The notes under the pieces were generated by a model. It saw only the letters and a list, made by a program, of their open reading frames with translations, did no database searches and was not told where the DNA came from. DNA of 64,000 nt from an uncultured Alphaproteobacteria bacterium (GTDB lineage: Bacteria; Pseudomonadota; Alphaproteobacteria; HIMB59): contig CACLUR010000001.1 of the NCBI GenBank assembly GCA_902610175.1, positions 186,001 to 250,000 on the forward strand, given 5' to 3'. Shown in pieces: positions 34,522 to 42,545 of the stretch. How positions within the stretch are numbered: position 1 is the first letter of the stretch; each line of letters begins with the position of its first letter. The position numbers and the translations under genes were made by a program.

Positions 34522-35445
34522 ATGAGTGATTTTAAAATAGGAATTGATTACGGTGGTACCAAAATTGAGGGTATTTTAATAGACTCAAATGGTAAGGAAA
34601 TTCTTAGGAAAAGATCTACTTATGAAAAAAACTACGAAAGTGGTATAAATACCGTTAAATCTTTAGTTTCAGAATTTGATAAATTTACAGATCAACAAAA
34701 TTCTGTAGGGGTTTGCATACCAGGGTTTTCTTCTTATGAAACTGGCTTAGTAAATAACGCTAATTGTATATGGATTAATGATAAACCATTTCATAAAGAC
34801 TTAGAAAAAAGTTTAAATAGAGAAATTCGTATCATGAATGATGCTAACTGTTTTGCACTATCTGAAGCTATCGATGGCTCTGGGGCAAATTATAAATCAG
34901 TTTGGGGTGTAATTATTGGATCTGGTTTTGGTGGATCATTTGTTTATGAGAAGAAAGTTATAGAAGGCGTGAACCAAATTGCAGGAGATTGGGGACATCA
35001 ACCATTACCCTATCCTACTGAAGAGGAAATTAATTCAAATGTTCAGTGTAATGTAGGTAATTGCAAAAGACCTTTATGTGCTGAGCAATTTATATCAGGT
35101 ATAGGTTTTACAAAATTATTTAATGAGAAATATGGCACCAGTTTAAGAACAAGAGAGATAGTCGCTTTAGAAGCTAATGGAGATGAAAGAGCAAAAAAAG
35201 AATTTGAATTGTACGAAGATCGTTTTGCCAGATTGATATCTGTCATGATAGGTATAGTTGACCCTGATGTAATAATTTTCGGTGGAGGTATGTCAAACGT
35301 TGGCAGACTTTATGACAATATACCTAAATTACTTCCTAAATACACATTTAGTGATAAGATAAGAAATAAGATCTTACGGAATACTCACGGTGACTCTAGC
35401 GGTGTTAGAGGGGCTGCGTGGTTGTGGGACTCAGATAAATTTTAA
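34522..35445 (+). CDS. ROK-family sugar kinase (fructokinase-like)
   Basis: A 307-residue ROK kinase without a DNA-binding domain, so an enzyme and not a ROK repressor. It has GIDYGGTKIEG for ATP binding near residue 7, the catalytic Asp in NDANCFAL near 105, and GHQPL near 158. The zinc-site motif is CNVGNCKRPLCAEQFISG, whereas CxCGxxGCxE is usual, so one ligand position is shifted or lost. It lies directly before 6-phosphofructokinase with no gap (TAA then ATG). Fructose to fructose 6-phosphate followed by the PFK step is the simplest reading. Confidence 0.86.
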   Translation: MSDFKIGIDYGGTKIEGILIDSNGKEILRKRSTYEKNYESGINTVKSLVSEFDKFTDQQNSVGVCIPGFSSYETGLVNNANCIWINDKPFHKDLEKSLNREIRIMNDANCFALSEAIDGSGANYKSVWGVIIGSGFGGSFVYEKKVIEGVNQIAGDWGHQPLPYPTEEEINSNVQCNVGNCKRPLCAEQFISGIGFTKLFNEKYGTSLRTREIVALEANGDERAKKEFELYEDRFARLISVMIGIVDPDVIIFGGGMSNVGRLYDNIPKLLPKYTFSDKIRNKILRNTHGDSSGVRGAAWLWDSDKF

Positions 35446-36528
35446 ATGAAAAAAATTGGAATTCTTACTAGTGGTGGAGACTGTGGTGGTTTAAACGCGG
35501 CAGTTAGATCGATATTTTTTAGAGCTAAAAATACATATCAGATGGAAGTTATGGGTATTCGTGATGGCACTGTTGGTTTAATGCAAAGACCAGTGGCTTA
35601 TGTTCCATTAGACTATCAAACTTTTAGCGGTTCTCTTCTAAGACAAGGTGGGACATTTTTGGGAACAACAAGTAAAGGTAATCCTTTTAAATTTCCCATG
35701 CCAGATGGTAAATACAAAGATAGATCCCAAGACATTATTGATGGTTACAAAGAATTAGGTCTTGATGGGCTTATTGTTATAGGCGGAGATGGAAGCATGT
35801 CGATATTAACTGAAATTGCAAAAAGAGGTGACTTAAATATTGTAGCCATACCTAAAACAATTGACAATGATGTGGGAGCCACTGAAAGCTCCATAGGGTT
35901 TAATACAGCTGTAAATGTTGCTACCCAAGCACTAGATAACTTACAAACAACTGCTGCAAGTCATCAAAGAACGATGATTTTAGAAGTAATGGGTAGAGAC
36001 GCAGGACACATAGCTATTAACGCAGGCATTGCAGGTGGAGCAGATGTAATCCTAATTCCTGAATTAGATTACTCTATCAAAGGAATTGTCAATAAACTCA
36101 CTGAAATGAAAAATAGAGGAATAGTTCATTCGCTGATTGTAGTAGCAGAGGCAGTAAAAACAGAAAACGGAAAAAGTTATACTGTTGAATACGCTGATGG
36201 TCAAAAAAGATTAGGCGGAATAGGTAATTATCTTTCAGAGGAAATAATGAAAAGTACTGATATAGAGTGTAGGGTCACTTCTTTGGGACATGTTCAACGA
36301 GGTGCGCCTCCTACTCCACGTGATAGAATTTTAGCTAGTGCTTTTGGAGTTTATGCTGTTGATTTAATAGCAAAAGGAAAATTTGGAAGAATGGTTGCCT
36401 GGAGAGATAGGAAAGTTGTTGATGTTCCAATTAGTGAAGGAATTTCTACTTATAAAGTTGTAGATAGATCCGATCCTTTAATTGAAACTGCTTTAGCACT
36501 TGGGGTATATGTTGGTGATATAAAGTGA
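35446..36528 (+). CDS. pfkA: 6-phosphofructokinase
   Basis: A 360-residue phosphofructokinase that commits fructose 6-phosphate to glycolysis. GGDGS at residues 113-117 carries Gly116, the position that favours ATP, where pyrophosphate enzymes have Asp. PKTIDND at 136-142 carries Lys137, typical of pyrophosphate or mixed-group enzymes. The G/K pair suggests a group III PFK that uses ATP. MGRDAGHIA near 183 and the LGHVQRGAPPTPRDR segment near 281 complete the sugar site. It adjoins the ROK kinase upstream and the oxygenase-like gene downstream with no spacer. Many oligotrophic marine alphaproteobacteria lack PFK, so its presence matters for sugar use. Confidence 0.92.
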   Translation: MKKIGILTSGGDCGGLNAAVRSIFFRAKNTYQMEVMGIRDGTVGLMQRPVAYVPLDYQTFSGSLLRQGGTFLGTTSKGNPFKFPMPDGKYKDRSQDIIDGYKELGLDGLIVIGGDGSMSILTEIAKRGDLNIVAIPKTIDNDVGATESSIGFNTAVNVATQALDNLQTTAASHQRTMILEVMGRDAGHIAINAGIAGGADVILIPELDYSIKGIVNKLTEMKNRGIVHSLIVVAEAVKTENGKSYTVEYADGQKRLGGIGNYLSEEIMKSTDIECRVTSLGHVQRGAPPTPRDRILASAFGVYAVDLIAKGKFGRMVAWRDRKVVDVPISEGISTYKVVDRSDPLIETALALGVYVGDIK

Positions 36529-37359
36529 ATGTTTATACCAATAGAAAAAATTTCAAATCTTCAAGAATTTAAAAAAGATATTTTTAGTGGAAAAGTTTTT
36601 GTATTTCAAAAATCAAAAACTTCAAATGATTTAATAACCCAAATTAAAAATAAAATACAAAATATTTATGATGGTGAAATAGAAAAAATACACTATTTAA
36701 AAAATTCTGAGGATATAAGTAAGAATATTGTATCAAAATTAAAAAACCATGAAGATTTCAGAAAACTATTTTCAAACTTTTTATTTGAAATTGGATATAA
36801 TAAAGGTGAAACTTTTTGGGATCGATTTGTGGTAAGAGTAGCACCAGCAGAAAATAACTTACCTTACAGAGAAGCATCTAGAATAAATATTCATCGTGAT
36901 ACTTGGGGCACAAATTTGTATCAACAAGTTAATTGGTGGGCACCAGTCAGTAATGTAGAGGAAAAAAATACTATGATTTTTTATCCAGATTATTTTGATG
37001 TTCCAGTTAAAAATACTACTTCTACTTGGGACTTAAACATTTATTTAGCCAATAGAAAAAAAGGCGATTTTTCTTATCCCTCTGCTCCACAATTAAAAGA
37101 GGACTTGCCCAGCAATATTAAGAAAATACCAGTAACTATAAAACCAGGAGAAATTTTATGTTTTTCAGGTGCCCACTTACATAGCTCATCAAAAGAAAAG
37201 TCTGAGAATACAAGGATAAGCTTTGAAATTAGAACTATTTGTGAAAACGACTTAAAAAGTTCAGCTCAAGCCCCAAATGTAGACTGCGATTTGCAATGGG
37301 TCTTCCCTAAAATTTTTAAAAAAATTAATGACAATTCGCCCCTGAAAATAACTAGCTGA
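36529..37359 (+). CDS. 2-oxoglutarate/Fe(II)-dependent dioxygenase-like protein
   Basis: A 276-residue protein that reads as a double-stranded beta-helix oxygenase. The metal triad appears as His122-x-Asp124 (INIHRDTWG) and His216 (or His218) in FSGAHLHSS, with Arg229 thirteen residues later in place for 2-oxoglutarate. The overall look resembles the phytanoyl-CoA dioxygenase group. Its ATG follows the PFK stop directly, and soxB starts 31 bases after its stop, so it sits at the junction of the sugar and methylamine blocks. The substrate is unknown; hydroxylation of a sugar or a methylated amine is possible. Confidence 0.65.
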   Translation: MFIPIEKISNLQEFKKDIFSGKVFVFQKSKTSNDLITQIKNKIQNIYDGEIEKIHYLKNSEDISKNIVSKLKNHEDFRKLFSNFLFEIGYNKGETFWDRFVVRVAPAENNLPYREASRINIHRDTWGTNLYQQVNWWAPVSNVEEKNTMIFYPDYFDVPVKNTTSTWDLNIYLANRKKGDFSYPSAPQLKEDLPSNIKKIPVTIKPGEILCFSGAHLHSSSKEKSENTRISFEIRTICENDLKSSAQAPNVDCDLQWVFPKIFKKINDNSPLKITS

Positions 37360-37390
37360 TTATTTTATTTTTTGCTAATTTGCTGTTGTG

Positions 37391-38638
37391 ATGAAAAAAT
37401 ATTCAATATTTAGCCTTGCTAAAAATGCACTATCTGGCCATAAAGAGTGGCCAAAAATGTGGAGAAGCCCCGAACCTAGAGAGTTTTATGATGTCATAAT
37501 AATTGGAGGTGGGGGTCATGGACTAGGAACTGCATATTACTTAGCAAAAGAACATGGATTAAAAAATATTGCCGTAATAGAAAAAGGTTGGCTTGGTGGA
37601 GGTAACACGGGGAGAAACACCACTATCATTAGATCAAATTATTTATGGGATGATAGTGCTCATTTGTACGAACACTCTTTGAAGTTATGGGAAAACCTAT
37701 CAAGCGAATTAAATTACAATGTAATGTTTAGTCAAAGAGGGGTTATGAATTTAGCCCATAACGAACATGATATAAAAGAAATTAAAAGAAGAGTGAGTGC
37801 AAATAATTTAAATGGTATTGATTCATTTTGGTTATCTAAAGAAGAAATTCAAAAAAAGGTTCCTATAATGAATACTGACAATCTTCGATATCCAGTGCTA
37901 GGTGCATCTTACCAACCTCGCGGTGGTGTAGCAAGACATGATGCAATAGCATGGGGTTTTGCAATGCGCGCTGATGAGATGGGAGTTGATATAATTCAAA
38001 ATTGTGAGGCACATCAAATAAGGACTAAAAATGGAACAATAGAAGGTGTCGAAACTTCCAAGGGTTTTTTAAGGGCAAATAAAATTGGAGTTGTTGCTTC
38101 AGGTCATACTGGTGTTTTAGCAGAAAGTGCAGGTATCAGATTACCTTTACAAAGTAAGCCACTTCAGGCACTTGTTTCTGAACCAATCAAACCTATTATT
38201 GATACAGTGGTAATGTCCTCTGCAGTTCATGCTTATGTCAGTCAATCTGATAAAGGTGAATTAGTTATTGGAGCAGGAACCGACAGTTATAATTCTTTCA
38301 CTCAAAGAGGTGGTTTTAACATTATTGAAGATACTATTCGAGCTATGGTCGAGCTTTATCCAGTATTTGGCAAAATGAAAATGCTTCGTCAATGGGGTGG
38401 TATTGTTGACATCTGCCCAGATGCTAGTCCTATTATTAGTAAATGTGACATTGAGGGTTTATTTTTTAATTGTGGCTGGGGGACAGGTGGTTTTAAAGCT
38501 ACACCTGGAAGTGCAAATGTTTTCGCACATACCATTGCAAAAAATGAACCTCATCAAATTAATAGTGCTTTTAATCTTGATAGATTTGCAAGTGGAAGAT
38601 TAGTCGACGAACACGGTGCTGCAGCCGTAGCACATTAA
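37391..38638 (+). CDS. soxB: Sarcosine oxidase, beta subunit
   Basis: A 415-residue FAD-containing beta subunit of heterotetrameric sarcosine oxidase, which carries the demethylation site and covalent FMN. The FAD-binding motif [14 protein letters not shown] lies near residues 40-53 with the aligned EKG afterwards. [14 protein letters not shown] near 175 and the late [13 protein letters not shown] segment are typical of SoxB. I prefer the ATG at 37391 over the adjacent GTG. It begins the soxBDAG operon, six bases before soxD. Confidence 0.95.
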   Translation: MKKYSIFSLAKNALSGHKEWPKMWRSPEPREFYDVIIIGGGGHGLGTAYYLAKEHGLKNIAVIEKGWLGGGNTGRNTTIIRSNYLWDDSAHLYEHSLKLWENLSSELNYNVMFSQRGVMNLAHNEHDIKEIKRRVSANNLNGIDSFWLSKEEIQKKVPIMNTDNLRYPVLGASYQPRGGVARHDAIAWGFAMRADEMGVDIIQNCEAHQIRTKNGTIEGVETSKGFLRANKIGVVASGHTGVLAESAGIRLPLQSKPLQALVSEPIKPIIDTVVMSSAVHAYVSQSDKGELVIGAGTDSYNSFTQRGGFNIIEDTIRAMVELYPVFGKMKMLRQWGGIVDICPDASPIISKCDIEGLFFNCGWGTGGFKATPGSANVFAHTIAKNEPHQINSAFNLDRFASGRLVDEHGAAAVAH

Positions 38639-38643
38639 TAAAT

Positions 38644-38994
38644 ATGCTCATAATTAATTGCCCTTATTGCGGCCCGAGAGATCAATCCGAATTTTCAAAT
38701 GGAGGAGAGGCGCATGTAAAAAGACCAGATGGATCAAAAGAAATTGGTGATCGAGAGTGGGGAGAATATGTCTTTATTAGAGCAAATCCGAAAGGTTTGT
38801 TTTATGAGCGCTGGGTACACACACATGGTTGTCGCAAATGGTTTAATTGTGTAAGAGATACATCTACTGATGAAATTTTGGTGACCTACAAGCTCGATGA
38901 AAAAAAACCAAATTTAAATAATTTTAAAAGTGTTGTTAAAACGCCCTCTGGTGAACCAGAAGTTGGGTCGGGTAATTTTACGGTTGAAAAATGA
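38644..38994 (+). CDS. soxD: Sarcosine oxidase, delta subunit
   Basis: A 116-residue delta subunit that binds structural zinc in the sarcosine oxidase complex. It begins MLIINCPYCGPRD, where Cys6 and Cys9 are zinc ligands, with further candidates in the THGCRKWFNC segment near residue 60. EWGEYVFIR and GLFYERWVH are family marks. The C-terminal extension of about 25 residues is slightly longer than the usual 90-100 residue form. It overlaps soxA by four bases. Confidence 0.93.
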   Translation: MLIINCPYCGPRDQSEFSNGGEAHVKRPDGSKEIGDREWGEYVFIRANPKGLFYERWVHTHGCRKWFNCVRDTSTDEILVTYKLDEKKPNLNNFKSVVKTPSGEPEVGSGNFTVEK

Positions 38995-41969
38995 AATCTA
39001 TAAATTTAAAAGATAATCAATTTATTCAGTTTCATCAAAAAATTAGCTTCAAGTTTGATGGGGTCAAATATTTTGGTTACAAAGGCGATACTATAGCTTC
39101 AGCTCTATTAAGAAATAATATTAACCTTGTAGGAAGAAGTTTTAAGTACCATAGGCCAAGAGGAATTTATACCTGTGGTATAGAAGAACCAAATGCTCTA
39201 GTCCAAATAATTAGTGAATATTCCGAACCAAACACAAGAGCAACTATAAAAAAAATTTATGAAGGGATGGAAATTGAAAGTCAAAACAGATGGCCTTCTC
39301 TTGAAAACGATTTTGGAAGTATCAATAACTTATTTTCTCCAATTTTTACTGCTGGTTTTTACTATAAAACATTCATGGGACCACATAAGAAATTTTGGAA
39401 AAATTTATACGAACCACTTATTAGAAGAGCAGCTGGATTAGGTAAACCTCCCAAAGATTTCAAAGGCATAAGTAATCATATCCATCACAACGTCGATATT
39501 ACAATTATAGGGGGAGGATTAAATGGACTTCTCGCAGCTAAATCTTTCATCAACTCAAATTATGATGTGTTGTTAATTGACTTTGAAGAACAACTTGGTG
39601 GCATTATAAATAATTCAAACAAAATATCATTAATTGATAACAAAGAGCCTAAAGATTGGTTAAAGGAAACTATACAAGAAATAGAAGACTCTAAGAATAT
39701 AAAGATTTTAAAAAACACACTTGTTACAACTTATAATTACATAAATCATCTTATAGCCATTGAAGATAGATTTGTTGGCTCTAAACCGATAGAAGGAAAA
39801 GTTAATAGCACTTTACATAAGATACGTACAGGTCACACAATATTATGTAATGGACACATTGAGAGATTTTTATCTTTTCAAAATAACGATCTACCAGGCA
39901 TAATGCTAAGCTCTTCCTTTGAAAAATATATGTGCCGATATGGACTAGCACCTTCTAAAGAACCTGTTATTTTCAGTAATAATTCGAATTCAAACAGCTT
40001 AGTTTATTGTCTTATAAAAGCTGGTTTAAAACCAAAAGCATATATCGACTCACGATCCGGGGAAGAAATTGAGCCAAATTTGTTTGATTTGATAAGAAAA
40101 AATGATGTTCCTCTTTACACAAATTCACAAATAAAAGGAGCATTTGGAAACAAAAAAATTGAAAAAATTCTTGTTGAGGATAGTTCTGGTGCTTTAAATG
40201 AAATTAAATGTGACTGCTTATGTTTGTCAGGTGGAATAAATCCAGACGTTCACTTGTTTACTCAATCAAAAGGTTTATTAGATTGGGATGAGAAAGATTT
40301 AACCTACAAACCATCAAAACCTTTTCAACCTACCATAACTCTTGGATCTGCTTCAGGACAATTTAATTTTGATAATTTAAATTCTGATATAAATGAAAAA
40401 TTGAAAACTTTTAAAGTCAAAAAATTAGACGTAAAACTCGAATTAAATACAAACACTAAGTATAACATTGAAAAATTGTGGGAGGTCTCTCCGCAAAAGA
40501 AATCATTATGGGCTAAATCATTTATTGACTTACAAAATGATGTAACAACTAAAGATATCCGTCAAGCAATAACAGAGGGTTTCGATAGAATTGAACATTT
40601 AAAAAGATATACAACAAATAGTATGGGAACCGATCAAGGTAAAATTAGTAGTATTAACGCACTGGGAATAGTTTCTGATCTTCTGGATAAAAAAGTAAAT
40701 GAAGTTGGCACAACTATATATCGACCACCCTATGCTCCTTTAAGTTTTTCTGCAATAGCTGGAAGAAATTGCTATGAGTTTTATGACCCAGAGAGAAAAT
40801 CACCAATACATAGTTGGCACTTAAAAAATGGTGCAATTTTTGAGGATGTCGGGCAATGGAAAAGGCCATGGTATTTTCAAATTAATAAAGATGAGTCGAT
40901 GCATGATGCTGTTCAACGAGAGAGCAAAAATGTAAGAGAAAATGCAGGTATTTTAGATGGGAGTACATTAGGAAAAATTGAGATCAAAGGTGAGGATGCG
41001 TTGGAATTTATGAATTTAATTTACACAAACAGTTTTACTAAGATGAAACAAGGTTCTGCAAGATATGCTCTTATGTTGGGTGAGGATGGAATGGTAAAAG
41101 ATGACGGGATAATTTGTAAAATTTCTGATCAGCATTTTATTGCCACTACAACCACTGGAGGTGCTGCTACTGTTTTAGGTTGCATGGAGGAATATGCTCA
41201 AACCGAGTGGCCAAATTTAAAAGTTTTTATGAACTCGATTACTGAGCAATATGCAACTTTCAACATTAGTGGACCAAAAACCAGAGAAATTATGAAAAAA
41301 GCCTTTCCAAATATCAATTTTAGCAATGAGGAGTTTCCATTTATGACATTCCAATTTCATGAATTTAATGGTATTCCAATACGAATTCTAAGAGCAAGCT
41401 TTACTGGGGAGTTAGGTTACGAAATATATATTCCGTCAAATAGTGCCCCTAAAATTTGGGATAACATTCAAAGTGTTGGAAAAGAATTTTGTCTTGCTCC
41501 CTACGGCACGGAGGCAATGCATCTTTTAAGGGCAGAAAAGGGTTACATTATTGTTGGCCAAGACACAGATGGATCTATAACGCCAATAGATTTAGGACTT
41601 AGCTGGATGATTGGTAAATCAAAAAAAGATTTTTTAGGTAAAAGATCACTTACTCGGTCTGATACTATAAGAGAAGATAGGAAACAACTTGTTGGTATCA
41701 TTCCCTCGAATAAAGCCGATAAACTAGAGGAAGGACAACATATCATTCTTGATAAAGAAATTAAGTCTCCTGTTCCAATGCTTGGTCATATTACATCTTG
41801 TTATTATAGTTCTACATTAGGTCATGATTTTGCATTAGCTGTTATCAAAAATGGCCACTCTATGATTGGAACAAAAGCTTATGCTTCTACATCAAGTATG
41901 AGTACAACTGGTGTGGATATTGTTAAACCAGTTTTTTATGATGAAGATAATAAAAGGTTAGTTTCATGA
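38991..41969 (+). CDS. soxA: Sarcosine oxidase, alpha subunit
   Basis: A 992-residue alpha subunit with the usual domain order: an N-terminal ferredoxin-like fold (about 10-100, GRSFKYHRPRGIYTCG near 50), a dinucleotide-binding region (GGGLNGLLAAKS near 174), a middle oxidoreductase part with AGRNCYEFYDPERKSP near 593, and a C-terminal GcvT-like folate-binding domain (about 620-980). The GcvT domain takes the methylene group from sarcosine to tetrahydrofolate. It fits the soxBDAG order with four-base overlaps on both sides. Confidence 0.95.
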   Translation: MKSINLKDNQFIQFHQKISFKFDGVKYFGYKGDTIASALLRNNINLVGRSFKYHRPRGIYTCGIEEPNALVQIISEYSEPNTRATIKKIYEGMEIESQNRWPSLENDFGSINNLFSPIFTAGFYYKTFMGPHKKFWKNLYEPLIRRAAGLGKPPKDFKGISNHIHHNVDITIIGGGLNGLLAAKSFINSNYDVLLIDFEEQLGGIINNSNKISLIDNKEPKDWLKETIQEIEDSKNIKILKNTLVTTYNYINHLIAIEDRFVGSKPIEGKVNSTLHKIRTGHTILCNGHIERFLSFQNNDLPGIMLSSSFEKYMCRYGLAPSKEPVIFSNNSNSNSLVYCLIKAGLKPKAYIDSRSGEEIEPNLFDLIRKNDVPLYTNSQIKGAFGNKKIEKILVEDSSGALNEIKCDCLCLSGGINPDVHLFTQSKGLLDWDEKDLTYKPSKPFQPTITLGSASGQFNFDNLNSDINEKLKTFKVKKLDVKLELNTNTKYNIEKLWEVSPQKKSLWAKSFIDLQNDVTTKDIRQAITEGFDRIEHLKRYTTNSMGTDQGKISSINALGIVSDLLDKKVNEVGTTIYRPPYAPLSFSAIAGRNCYEFYDPERKSPIHSWHLKNGAIFEDVGQWKRPWYFQINKDESMHDAVQRESKNVRENAGILDGSTLGKIEIKGEDALEFMNLIYTNSFTKMKQGSARYALMLGEDGMVKDDGIICKISDQHFIATTTTGGAATVLGCMEEYAQTEWPNLKVFMNSITEQYATFNISGPKTREIMKKAFPNINFSNEEFPFMTFQFHEFNGIPIRILRASFTGELGYEIYIPSNSAPKIWDNIQSVGKEFCLAPYGTEAMHLLRAEKGYIIVGQDTDGSITPIDLGLSWMIGKSKKDFLGKRSLTRSDTIREDRKQLVGIIPSNKADKLEEGQHIILDKEIKSPVPMLGHITSCYYSSTLGHDFALAVIKNGHSMIGTKAYASTSSMSTTGVDIVKPVFYDEDNKRLVS

Positions 41970-42487
41970 CTGAAGTAATCCGATCTGATGGTGTTGAGAT
42001 TAACAAAAAAGTTATTCAACAGATCCTGTTAAGAGGATCTGGTGACTCAAAATTTAATAATCACATAAATAAATCTTTAAAACTTTTACCACCATCAGAT
42101 AATTTAAGGATAATTTCAAATGATAATTATACTTTAGCAAAAATGTCTTTTGATCAATGGAATTTGATATTTGAAAAAAAAATTGAAAATAAAAAACTCA
42201 ACAAAATCTTAGCTGACTTAAATAAATCACCCTTAATATTAGCGACAAATATTTCTGACTCACAAGTATTTTTTGAAATTCAGGGTAAAAATAGTTTTGA
42301 TATATTAAATAAATTAACGCATTTTGACTTTAGAGAAAAATCCTTTAAAAAATCCACTGCTGCACAAACATTATTAGCTAGAGTAGACTGTTCTATTTTT
42401 AATCTTAATCTTAAATTGTTACTTAGTTGTAATCGATCATTTGCTGACTATCTTGAGGATCGTCTTATTGACGCGGTTAACTATTAG
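41966..42487 (+). CDS. soxG: Sarcosine oxidase, gamma subunit
   Basis: A 173-residue gamma subunit, the least conserved part of heterotetrameric sarcosine oxidase, assigned from length, position after soxA and family-like segments (LKLLPPSDNLRI near residue 38, DLNKSPLILATNISDSQVFFEIQG in the middle, TLLARVDCSIF near 138). It has the fold of a small GcvT-like domain. The gene overlaps soxA by four bases and ends the soxBDAG unit. The next gene starts 58 bases later behind a TTGACA box (42501-42506) and an AGAGG ribosome site. Confidence 0.87.
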   Translation: MTEVIRSDGVEINKKVIQQILLRGSGDSKFNNHINKSLKLLPPSDNLRIISNDNYTLAKMSFDQWNLIFEKKIENKKLNKILADLNKSPLILATNISDSQVFFEIQGKNSFDILNKLTHFDFREKSFKKSTAAQTLLARVDCSIFNLNLKLLLSCNRSFADYLEDRLIDAVNY

Positions 42488-42545
42488 GTTTTTTTTCATA
42501 TTGACATCAAATTTTGGAACTGATTAGGTATTTTTAGAGGAATAA

